DNA from: Alkalimonas cellulosilytica
GTDB taxonomy: Bacteria > Pseudomonadota > Gammaproteobacteria > Enterobacterales > Alteromonadaceae
Assembly: GCF_036325985.1 (NCBI RefSeq)
Contig: NZ_JAUHLI010000021.1
Location: 1 to 50,035, forward strand
Reading direction: 5' to 3'
DNA: 50,035 nt
Shown: positions 44,144 through 50,035 of the stretch, one piece after another
How the letters are laid out: every line of letters starts with the position of its first letter
Numbering within the stretch: the first letter of the stretch is position 1
Position numbers and translations under genes: made by a program
Notes under the pieces: generated by a model
The model's input: the letters and a program-made list of their open reading frames with translations, nothing else
The model's database searches: none
What the model was told of the DNA's origin: nothing

Positions 44144-45547
44144 ATGGCTGAATTTCTGGTTTGGGAATGTCAGGTTTGTGGCTGGGTGTACGACGAAGCC
44201 AAAGGCGCTCCGGATGAAGGCATCGCCCCCGGCACCCGCTGGCAGGATATCCCCGACGATTGGCTCTGTCCGGAGTGCGGGGTCGGCAAGGAAGATTTTG
44301 CCATGGTGGCAAAAAGCATTGCCGCTGCGCCTGCAGCCTCAGCACCAGTTAGCAATGAGCCCCAGCCTACCCCAGCGGTAGCCGTTTCCGACCAAGCTCC
44401 GCTGGTGATCCTGGGAACCGGGCTGGCCGGTTACAACCTGCTGAAAGCCTTGCGGGCCGCCCACTATAACGGCCCCATTGTGATGATCACCGCCGACGAC
44501 GGCAGTGCCTATTCAAAACCACAACTGTCAACCGGCTTCGCCAAACAAAAAACAGCTGCGGAGCTGGTGCAACACAGTGCCGAGCAGATGGCCAGGGATT
44601 ACCAGGCCGATATCCGGATTTTTACCCAGGTTCAGGCGCTGGATCCCAAGCGCAAAGTGCTGCAGCTAAGCTCAGGGGCCAGCCTGCAATACGACAAACT
44701 GGTACTGGCCACCGGCGCTGCGCCCATTCGTTTAAAGCTTGAAGGCGATGGGGTGCACAGCCTGCATGCCATCAACGACTTGCTCGACTATGCCCGCTTT
44801 CGCACCCAGGCCAGCCAGAAAAAACGTATTCTGGTGCTGGGAGCCGGCTTGATTGGCAGCGAGTACGCCAATGATCTGTGCCAGGCAGGCTTTCAGGTCG
44901 AGCTGGTCGATACGCTGCAAGGCCCACTGCGCTCCTTATTGCCGGCAGCGGCCAGCCAATGCCTTGGCAATGCCATGCAACAAGCCGGTATTCGCTGCCA
45001 TTTCAACACCAGTGTCACTGCAATTGAGCAAACAGCCAATGGCCTTCGCGCACAATTGGTCTCTGGCGACAGTCTGAGCGTTGATCTGGTGCTCTCTGCC
45101 ATTGGCGTGCGTCCCAACATCGCCCTGGCAAAAGCCGCAGGTCTTAGCACCGAACAAGGCATCGTCGTCGACCGTTACCTGCAAAGCTCAGCCGCGGATA
45201 TTTACGCCATCGGCGATTGCGCTGAAGTCGCAGGCCTGGTGCGGGTTTATGTCCAGCCTTTATTGGCACAGGTCAAAGCCCTGGCCAGTACCTTGACCGG
45301 CACCCCCTGCCCGGTCAGCTATGGCGTGATGCCGGTGGCCGTGAAAACCACCCTGCATCCGGTGGTGGTCAATCCCCCACCAGCCAACGCAGCAGGCGAC
45401 TGGCACATCGAGCAGGATCAGGCCGATGGGGTGCGGGCGCTGTTTAAAACTGCCGATGGCCAACTGCTGGGCTATGCCCTAACCGGCAACCAGACCGCTC
45501 TGGCCAACTCTTTCAATTCACAGTGTCCGGCGTTATTGCCGGCATGA
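44144..45547 (+). CDS. Rubredoxin::NAD(P)H-rubredoxin reductase fusion
   Basis: The 467-residue product starts with a rubredoxin domain: Cys9 and Cys12 (CQVCGWVYDEAKGAP) and Cys42 and Cys45 (WLCPECGVGKEDF). After a Pro/Ala linker (about 60-85) comes a FAD/NAD reductase domain with LVILGTGLAGYNLLKAL, RILVLGAGLIGSEYANDLCQ and the FAD motif DIYAIGDCAEV. Fusing carrier and reductase gives a compact chain from NAD(P)H. It lies between RCCR copy B and the lipocalin-like gene, so it likely feeds RCCR or the Rieske oxygenase. The ATG at 44144 follows GCGAGG; a GTG at 44138 is rejected. Confidence 0.92.
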   Translation: MAEFLVWECQVCGWVYDEAKGAPDEGIAPGTRWQDIPDDWLCPECGVGKEDFAMVAKSIAAAPAASAPVSNEPQPTPAVAVSDQAPLVILGTGLAGYNLLKALRAAHYNGPIVMITADDGSAYSKPQLSTGFAKQKTAAELVQHSAEQMARDYQADIRIFTQVQALDPKRKVLQLSSGASLQYDKLVLATGAAPIRLKLEGDGVHSLHAINDLLDYARFRTQASQKKRILVLGAGLIGSEYANDLCQAGFQVELVDTLQGPLRSLLPAAASQCLGNAMQQAGIRCHFNTSVTAIEQTANGLRAQLVSGDSLSVDLVLSAIGVRPNIALAKAAGLSTEQGIVVDRYLQSSAADIYAIGDCAEVAGLVRVYVQPLLAQVKALASTLTGTPCPVSYGVMPVAVKTTLHPVVVNPPPANAAGDWHIEQDQADGVRALFKTADGQLLGYALTGNQTALANSFNSQCPALLPA

Positions 45548-45563
45548 TGCAGGAAGTTTTTTT

Positions 45564-46547
45564 ATGTCTGAACAAAGTACGAAACAACCCAGTAAATTTC
45601 AACAAGCCATTACCGGCGAATGGCACGGTATGCCTTCGGTCTTTGATGCCGATGGCAACCACACCGGCTTTAACAAGGTTAACCGTGCCAGTGTGTTTGA
45701 AGGCGATCGCACCACCTACTGGATGGAAACCGATTTTCAGAACAGCGGTCCTTTGCGCAATCGCTTTGATACCGCCGGTGCACGTTTTGAGTTTGGTGTG
45801 ATCGACAGCGACAGCAATCGGATCTACTGCGGGCCGGATTTTGTCGGCTCTGGTCGCCCCTACGGTTTGCTGGTGGACTCCAATTACTATTCGCCGGGCT
45901 GGAACACCGACTTACGCACGGTGAATTTGATCCTGCCAAGCCACGGTTTGCAGGTGTACTCCTCGCAGCTGTTTGAAGCCGATACTCTGGTGGCGGTGTT
46001 CAATGGTCTTTATGTGGTGACCCAGGATCACGACAGCAACCCGGATACCCAGGCTTTTGTCGAAAACTTCCTGGCACAAGAGCAGCAAGCCGCCAGCAAG
46101 CCCTTTATTTTGCCGGTGAAACACGCTGGTCAGTGGCGTGGCGAATTTGAAGTGTACGACGACAAGCAGCAGCTGCTCGGCACCACTGCCGTGCTGATTG
46201 ATTACACCCCGGTGTCCTTAACCAGTGCCGATGTGCGGGTACAATTGTCCGGCGTGATTGATCGCAGCTTTAGCTACCGGCGCAGCCGTACCAATCAGGT
46301 GCACCGCTTTGAAGGGCCGGATGTGTTCGGCAATGGCCGGGCTTATGGCCGCTACCTCTGGAGTACCCAGCATTTTTATGGCGAAGCCCTGAAAATCAAA
46401 AGCCGCGACACCCTGCTGGATGACAAAGGCACCCTATGCGCCATCTGGAATTTTTACGCCGGTGGCAAAGAGCAGTACACCGCCTTTGGGGTGCTGGACT
46501 GGCATCCGGGCGAGCAAGTACTGAACGCCCGTTATGTTCAGCCTTAA
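45564..46547 (+). CDS. Lipocalin-like protein with internal duplication
   Basis: The 327-residue product consists of two related halves. Half 1 (about 15-170) begins ITGEWHGMPSVFDADGN and contains YCGPDFVGSGRPYGLLVDSNYYSPG. Half 2 (about 185-327) begins HAGQWRGEFEVYDDKQQ and contains FEGPDVFGNGRAYGRYLWSTQHFYG. The shared GPD-x-x-G-x-GR-x-YG motif and the G-x-W openings indicate a duplicated lipocalin-like barrel, of the same broad type as the 41258 product. No signal peptide. Function unknown; carrying or presenting a hydrophobic tetrapyrrole is a guess from context. Confidence 0.75.
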   Translation: MSEQSTKQPSKFQQAITGEWHGMPSVFDADGNHTGFNKVNRASVFEGDRTTYWMETDFQNSGPLRNRFDTAGARFEFGVIDSDSNRIYCGPDFVGSGRPYGLLVDSNYYSPGWNTDLRTVNLILPSHGLQVYSSQLFEADTLVAVFNGLYVVTQDHDSNPDTQAFVENFLAQEQQAASKPFILPVKHAGQWRGEFEVYDDKQQLLGTTAVLIDYTPVSLTSADVRVQLSGVIDRSFSYRRSRTNQVHRFEGPDVFGNGRAYGRYLWSTQHFYGEALKIKSRDTLLDDKGTLCAIWNFYAGGKEQYTAFGVLDWHPGEQVLNARYVQP

Positions 46548-46572
46548 CCCTTAGCCCGCAGGAGATGATGTT

Positions 46573-47070
46573 ATGCAAGCACCCATGATCGATAGCCGTG
46601 AATTTCGTCAGGCACTGGGCCAGTTTCCAACCGGCGTCACCATCATCACCTGCAAAACCGAAGCAGGTGAGTCCGTTGGTATGACAGCCAGCAGCTTTAA
46701 TTCGGTTTCGCTGGAACCGCCGCTGGTGCTCTGGAGCATTGCCAAGTCGGCCTGGTCGCTGGCCGCCTTTAGTCAGAGCCAGCACTTTGCCATTCATGTG
46801 CTGGCCGCGCATCAACAGGATTTATCCAATCAGTTTGCCCGTCAGGGCGCCGATAAGTTTCACGGCATCAAGCTCCAGGAAGGGCTGGGCGGCGCCCCGC
46901 TGTTGCCGGATTACTGCGCCCGCTTCCAGTGCCAGATGCTGCATCAGTACGATGGTGGCGACCATCTGATCCTGGTTGGCCGGGTGCTGGATTTTTGCAG
47001 CAAACCGCAAGCCCCGCTGGTGTTTCACAGCGGCCGCTACGCCCGATTGGAAGAAGTCGTCCCCGCCTGA
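46573..47070 (+). CDS. Flavin reductase-like (HpaC/DIM6-NTAB family) protein
   Basis: The 165-residue product is a flavin reductase with FRQALGQFPTGVTIITCKTEAGESVGMTASSFNSVSLEPPLVLWSIAKSAWS, the FMN-binding family signature, and a C-terminal PLVFHSGRYARLEE. Such proteins reduce FMN or FAD with NAD(P)H for partner oxygenases, or hold flavin as electron transfer domains. No flavin-dependent oxygenase is visible in the window, so it may serve the Rieske/RCCR chain or a distant partner. GGAG precedes the ATG. It is the last gene of the operon. Confidence 0.9.
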   Translation: MQAPMIDSREFRQALGQFPTGVTIITCKTEAGESVGMTASSFNSVSLEPPLVLWSIAKSAWSLAAFSQSQHFAIHVLAAHQQDLSNQFARQGADKFHGIKLQEGLGGAPLLPDYCARFQCQMLHQYDGGDHLILVGRVLDFCSKPQAPLVFHSGRYARLEEVVPA

Positions 47071-47084
47071 GTGGTGTGATAAAG

Positions 47085-47116
47085 AAAAAGCCGTGTTTGA
47101 TAGCACGGCTTTTTTA
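47085..47116. terminator. Bidirectional terminator
   Basis: AAAAAGCCGTG and CACGGCTTTTT form a perfect 11-bp stem with an 8-base loop, with T-runs on both sides. It separates the convergent flavin reductase operon and the GST gene. Confidence 0.9.
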
Positions 47117-47149
47117 TTGGGGAATAAGCAACTTAGCATAAAAACAACA

Positions 47150-47791
47150 TTAGCGTTTGGCAAAAGCCTGAAACGCCAGCGCCATCTCATCGATACCAGC
47201 TTTGATGGCAGCCACGTCCATCACCTTCTGCCACCAGTCCTGCAATGCTGGCTGCTCTGCCAGTAAATCGGCGGGCTCGCCCAGCATTTTCGGCAAAGAC
47301 AACACAAAGTACAGCACCGGAGCCAGGGCAATATCTGCCAAATCCAGACCGCGCTCATTGATGGCACCTGCCTGCTGCCAAATCACATTGGCTTTGCCAA
47401 GCTCCTGACGCAGCTGGCTGATTTGCGCGGGTACATCCACCCCGGGACGGCCCAGAAAATGGCCAAACAGCGGAAAAGCGGCCGGGGCCAACTGGGTATC
47501 GACAAAGCGTCCCCGTGCATTCATTTGTGCTTTTTGCCAGGGATCAGTTGGTGCCAGCGCAGGCTCCGGATAACTGCTTTCCAAATACTCCAGAATGCTC
47601 CAGGATTCCGCTAAGGTAGCGCCATCGTCACGCACCAGCACCGGGATCTTACCAAAGGGGTATTTGCGGACAAAGGCCGGGGTACGCAGCGGTACATCCG
47701 GTGGTTCAATGGCAATGGGCAGCTGTTTATGGCCGATCAACATCCGTATCCGGGTGGCGTAAGGGGATAAATCCGAACTCAGTACTTTCAT
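47150..47791 (-). CDS. Glutathione S-transferase-like protein
   Basis: The 213-residue product has a thioredoxin-like N-terminal domain (MKVLSSDLSPYATRIRMLIGHK, with Ser in the usual activation position, and YPFGKIPVLVRDDGATLAESWSILEYLESSYPEP) and an all-helical C-terminal domain. It belongs to the GST superfamily, some members of which isomerise maleyl compounds or act as reductases. Substrate unknown. It lies 13 bases after the membrane-protein gene, with which it is probably co-transcribed. The ATG at 47791 is favoured by spacing to AGG. Confidence 0.85.
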   Translation of the reverse strand: MKVLSSDLSPYATRIRMLIGHKQLPIAIEPPDVPLRTPAFVRKYPFGKIPVLVRDDGATLAESWSILEYLESSYPEPALAPTDPWQKAQMNARGRFVDTQLAPAAFPLFGHFLGRPGVDVPAQISQLRQELGKANVIWQQAGAINERGLDLADIALAPVLYFVLSLPKMLGEPADLLAEQPALQDWWQKVMDVAAIKAGIDEMALAFQAFAKR

Positions 47792-47804
47792 CATCAACCT
47801 GTCA

Positions 47805-48470
47805 TTAAATTTGAATCAAATGGATACCAATGGCTGCATTCACCAGCAAGCCACACCAAATCGCAAAGACATAACGCCTCGCCACAGCCAGCGCCTTGTT
47901 CATGGCTTGATCATGCTGCGGCTGCACGCCGTCCCGTTGCATCGCTACCCAGGCTTGCATAAAAGGTTTTAAGGCCAGGCGAATGCCAAGACCAGAGCCC
48001 ACCATGCCAGCAAAGATCAGCAGTTTTGCCGCCATGCGCTCGGTCAGCCAGGGATCGGCGAACCAGGCGGTCGCCGCCAGCAGCGCACAGAGCACGACCA
48101 CCAGCCAGCGCAGATGAAAATCAACCCGTCCAAGGCGCTGCAAAAAGGATTGGTCTTGATGCAGATGAAGCACCACGACCATCGCCAACCAGGCCAGTCC
48201 CAACCCCCAAAATGCGGCAATGGCCAGCGCGGACAGCTGTATCAGTCCTAACATGGCTCCTAAATGAATACCGGTCGGCAGCATCAACGGCATGCAAAAG
48301 CGCGGTCCTTGATCGACGCCCATCATGATGGTTAAGGCGGTTGAGCGCTGCGCCACCGTTAATTCAGGCCGCACCAGAAAGCGTGACGCATAAAAAGTGC
48401 CGAGATCGCCCCCCAACCAGTAAACAAACAGCAGCAGATGGATAAATTTTAACAACAGTAACTCAGTCAT
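47805..48470 (-). CDS. Polytopic membrane protein (CopD/DUF2269-like)
   Basis: The product of about 221 residues has some six hydrophobic segments, starting MTELLLLKFIHLLLFVYWLGGDLGTFYASRFLV. The second segment region contains GIHLGAMLGLIQL, then LGLAWLAMVVVLHLHQD, HLRWLVVVLCALLAATAWF, LIFAGMVGSGLGIRLAL and a last segment VFAIWCGLLVNAAIGIHLIQI. Conserved His residues in helices (LKFIHLL, GIHLG, VLHLHQD, GIHLIQ) suggest heme or metal binding, as in CopD-like cytochrome b-type proteins. AAGGAAG precedes the ATG at 48470; the earlier ATG at 48515 lacks this. Function unknown. Confidence 0.78.
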   Translation of the reverse strand: MTELLLLKFIHLLLFVYWLGGDLGTFYASRFLVRPELTVAQRSTALTIMMGVDQGPRFCMPLMLPTGIHLGAMLGLIQLSALAIAAFWGLGLAWLAMVVVLHLHQDQSFLQRLGRVDFHLRWLVVVLCALLAATAWFADPWLTERMAAKLLIFAGMVGSGLGIRLALKPFMQAWVAMQRDGVQPQHDQAMNKALAVARRYVFAIWCGLLVNAAIGIHLIQI

Positions 48471-48527
48471 CAGCAAAGCTTCCTTAGCTTTCTCTATAAA
48501 ACATGGGCGATCCAAATCGGGCTGGAT

Positions 48528-48581
48528 CTTGTATACCTAAGTGCCCTTGTATACCTATGTGATCTTGTATCACAGGCTGAT
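48528..48581. repeat. Three 18-base tandem repeats in the GntR/membrane-gene divergent region
   Basis: Units at 48528-48545 (CTTGTATACCTAAGTGCC), 48546-48563 (CTTGTATACCTATGTGAT) and 48564-48581 (CTTGTATCACAGGCTGAT) share CTTGTAT at exact 18-base spacing. The first two keep the palindromic core GTATAC. The array lies between the divergent membrane-protein and GntR genes, and looks like a cluster of protein binding sites. Confidence 0.75.
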
Positions 48582-48685
48582 AGTGGCCTGATTGACAAAG
48601 GGCAAAACTGAATTTCAGGCGGCCAGCAACGGGAAAAAATGGCGCAAAACTGCCGTAAAATCCCAGCTGAAGGCTGGTCAATATT

Positions 48686-48709
48686 GATTTATTGATATAT
48701 CATTTCTTA
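48686..48709. promoter_or_regulatory. Candidate GntR operator, site 3 (weak)
   Basis: This 24-base stretch shares 15 positions with site 2 and keeps its central ATATATCATT. It lies about 57 bases before the GntR start, a position suited to autoregulation. The right half is poor, so the call is tentative. Confidence 0.45.
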
Positions 48710-48765
48710 GTTGCAGTCTGTCGTTCAACATCGAATTTTTTTGAAACCAAGGAAAACAATCAGGT

Positions 48766-49533
48766 ATGACATTTGAAGAACTGTTAGCAGACTCCCGGTT
48801 AAAATCTGCCTTGTGGGAAAATGTCCCCACCCCGCTCTACCATCAGGTGTATTTGTATTTAAAAGAAAAAATTCATCATGGCGATATTCCGCACGGTGAG
48901 AAAATGCCGACCGAGCATCAACTGTCAGAAGCCTTTGGAGTATCACGCATTACCGCCAAGCGGGCGATGGATGAGCTGGCCGCTGAAGGCTACATTGTGC
49001 GTCAGCGCGGCAAAGGGTCCCATGTTGCTTACAAACACCGGGCTGAGCATTTGCAAGCGCCCTTAACGGCTTTGCTGGATAGTTTAAAAGTGATGGGCCA
49101 GGAAACCGTGGTGAAATCCCTGACCTTTGCCCGGCTGGTGCCACCTTTGGACATTCAGGAGCGCTTTGGCACCGGCCCGAATGACACCCTGATCCAGTCA
49201 GTGCGTCTGCGCTACGCCGATGGCAAACCCTTTGGCTACTTTGTCAGCTGGACACGCGATATCGGCGATCTGTACACCGAAGAGAACATCTGCAAAATGT
49301 CGCGGATCGACATTTTCAGAAAGTCCAACATTGCGCTGGATAAAGTCGAGCAGTCGGTCACTGCGACCTTGTCCAACAGCGACACCGGCGCTTTTCTTGA
49401 AGTCCCGGTCGGCCGGCCTTTGTTGGTGCTGGATCGCTCCATGTTCGATGACAGCGGTCAGCTGATAGATCACATGTACGCGCTCTACCGGCCCGATCAA
49501 TATCAATTCGAGATGCAGTTTTCGATGAAATAA
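48766..49533 (+). CDS. GntR-family regulator, HutC subfamily
   Basis: The 255-residue product has an N-terminal winged helix (about 23-92) with PLYHQVYLYLKEKI, GEKMPTEHQLSEAFGVSRITAKRAMDELAAEGYIVRQRGKGSHV, the GntR signature. A C-terminal UTRA effector domain (about 105-250) follows, with RFGTGPNDTLIQSVRLRYADGKPFGYFVSW and a final ALYRPDQYQFEMQFS segment. Such regulators usually repress catabolic or uptake genes until a pathway compound binds. AT-rich operators across the cluster are its likely targets. AAGGA precedes the ATG. Confidence 0.92.
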   Translation: MTFEELLADSRLKSALWENVPTPLYHQVYLYLKEKIHHGDIPHGEKMPTEHQLSEAFGVSRITAKRAMDELAAEGYIVRQRGKGSHVAYKHRAEHLQAPLTALLDSLKVMGQETVVKSLTFARLVPPLDIQERFGTGPNDTLIQSVRLRYADGKPFGYFVSWTRDIGDLYTEENICKMSRIDIFRKSNIALDKVEQSVTATLSNSDTGAFLEVPVGRPLLVLDRSMFDDSGQLIDHMYALYRPDQYQFEMQFSMK

Positions 49534-49548
49534 TCCAAGGAGTGACTA

Positions 49549-49998
49549 ATGACGCGGATCCGAAAGCCCTTGCACGCCCTGCTGGCAGCCACTAGCCTAC
49601 TGCTTGCTCCCACTTTGTTGGCAGACACCTTGCTGCTGCGGATCAACGGCATTGCCTCCGGGCAAGGCAAGGTGGTGGTGCAAGTGTACAGCAACGAGCA
49701 ACACTGGCTGTCCGATAAAGCCGACGAGATGGCGCTGCGATTGGTGGTGGATGCTGCCGAAGTCAAAGCCAACCCGGAAGTCGCCCTGCCCCTGCCGTAT
49801 GGCCGATATGCCATTCAGGTCTTTCATGATCTGGACAGCAACGATCGGCTGCGCACCAACTGGCTGGGCATCCCGCGTGAACCGGTTGGTACCTCCAACA
49901 ACGCTACCGGCCGCATGGGGCCGCCCCGCTTTAACGATGCCAGCTTTGAGTTCAGCGAAGAAGCCCCCGTGCACGAGCTGAACATGGTCAACATCTAA
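49549..49998 (+). CDS. DUF2141 secreted protein
   Basis: The 149-residue precursor has a signal peptide ending in LLAPTLLA and the DUF2141 pattern: LLLRINGIASGQGKVVVQVYSNEQHW, then LPLPYGRYAIQVFHDLDSNDRLRTNWLGIPREPVGTSNNATGRMGPPRFNDASFEF. This is an Ig-like or transthyretin-like small periplasmic domain of unknown function. It follows the GntR gene by 15 bases, so the two are likely co-transcribed. Its link to the cluster is uncertain. The remaining bases to the window edge (49999-50035) hold only the likely start of a terminator. Confidence 0.88.
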   Translation: MTRIRKPLHALLAATSLLLAPTLLADTLLLRINGIASGQGKVVVQVYSNEQHWLSDKADEMALRLVVDAAEVKANPEVALPLPYGRYAIQVFHDLDSNDRLRTNWLGIPREPVGTSNNATGRMGPPRFNDASFEFSEEAPVHELNMVNI

Positions 49999-50035
49999 CC
50001 AAAGCCACTGCCATAAAAAAACCCCTGAGCTCTGT

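Noticed and set aside
48528..48581. CRISPR-like array
   Set aside because: The repeats are directly adjacent 18-base units without spacers and no cas genes are present.
32194..49533. Mobile genetic element or genomic island
   Set aside because: No integrase, transposase, tRNA attachment site or flanking direct repeats are visible, although the cluster is clearly accessory in content.

Overview
The window looks like chromosomal DNA of an aquatic, polarly flagellated gammaproteobacterium. The gene order flgMN/flgA/cheV-cheR/flgBCDE/flgFGHIJKL/flagellin, the presence of flgP and flgT, and paired sigma-54 and sigma-28 promoters are typical of Alteromonadales, Vibrionales and relatives; a Rheinheimera- or Alishewanella-like genus is my guess only. 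No rRNA, tRNA, CRISPR array, prophage or insertion sequence is visible.

Region 1 (1-16346) is the flagellar locus. On the minus strand lie the start of a flagellin gene, flgL, flgK, flgJ, flgI, flgH, flgG, flgF, a terminator-like hairpin, then flgE, flgD, flgC, flgB and cheR-cheV. On the plus strand are flgA, flgM-flgN and flgT, with flgP on the minus strand. Sigma-54-like sites precede flgB, flgF and flgP; sigma-28-like sites precede flagellin, flgKL and flgMN. Region 2 (16389-18207) holds an outer-membrane porin and a small PstS-like periplasmic protein. Region 3 (18227-27851) is a recC-recB-recD operon with overlapping genes. Region 4 (28053-32206) is a two-gene RND efflux system.

Region 5 (32194-49533) is the unusual part: about 20 genes in several divergent operons around a HutC-type GntR regulator. 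It encodes two proteins resembling plant red chlorophyll catabolite reductase (RCCR), two SDRs resembling plant chlorophyll b reductase (NYC1/NOL), a single-component Rieske oxygenase (the enzyme class of pheophorbide a oxygenase), a rubredoxin::reductase fusion, a flavin reductase, a membrane-anchored alpha/beta hydrolase, lipocalin-like proteins, and a LeuCD-type hydro-lyase with an isocitrate-lyase/PEP-mutase-family C-C lyase and an arylmalonate-decarboxylase/maleate-isomerase-family protein. My inference is that this is a bacterial tetrapyrrole (chlorophyll- or bilin-type) degradation cluster. An upper part would open and reduce the ring like the plant PAO/phyllobilin pathway. A lower part would convert dialkylmaleic-acid fragments, the expected products of oxidised pyrroles, to dialkylmalates and then to pyruvate plus a short acid. 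The assignment rests on family resemblance recalled from memory and on gene context; no search was run.

Two intergenic regions of the cluster share a 24-bp AT-rich near-palindrome (20/24 identical), and a weaker copy lies before the GntR gene, suggesting a local regulon. The window ends with a DUF2141 secreted protein. All gaps between genes are under 300 bases; notable contents are listed as regulatory features.
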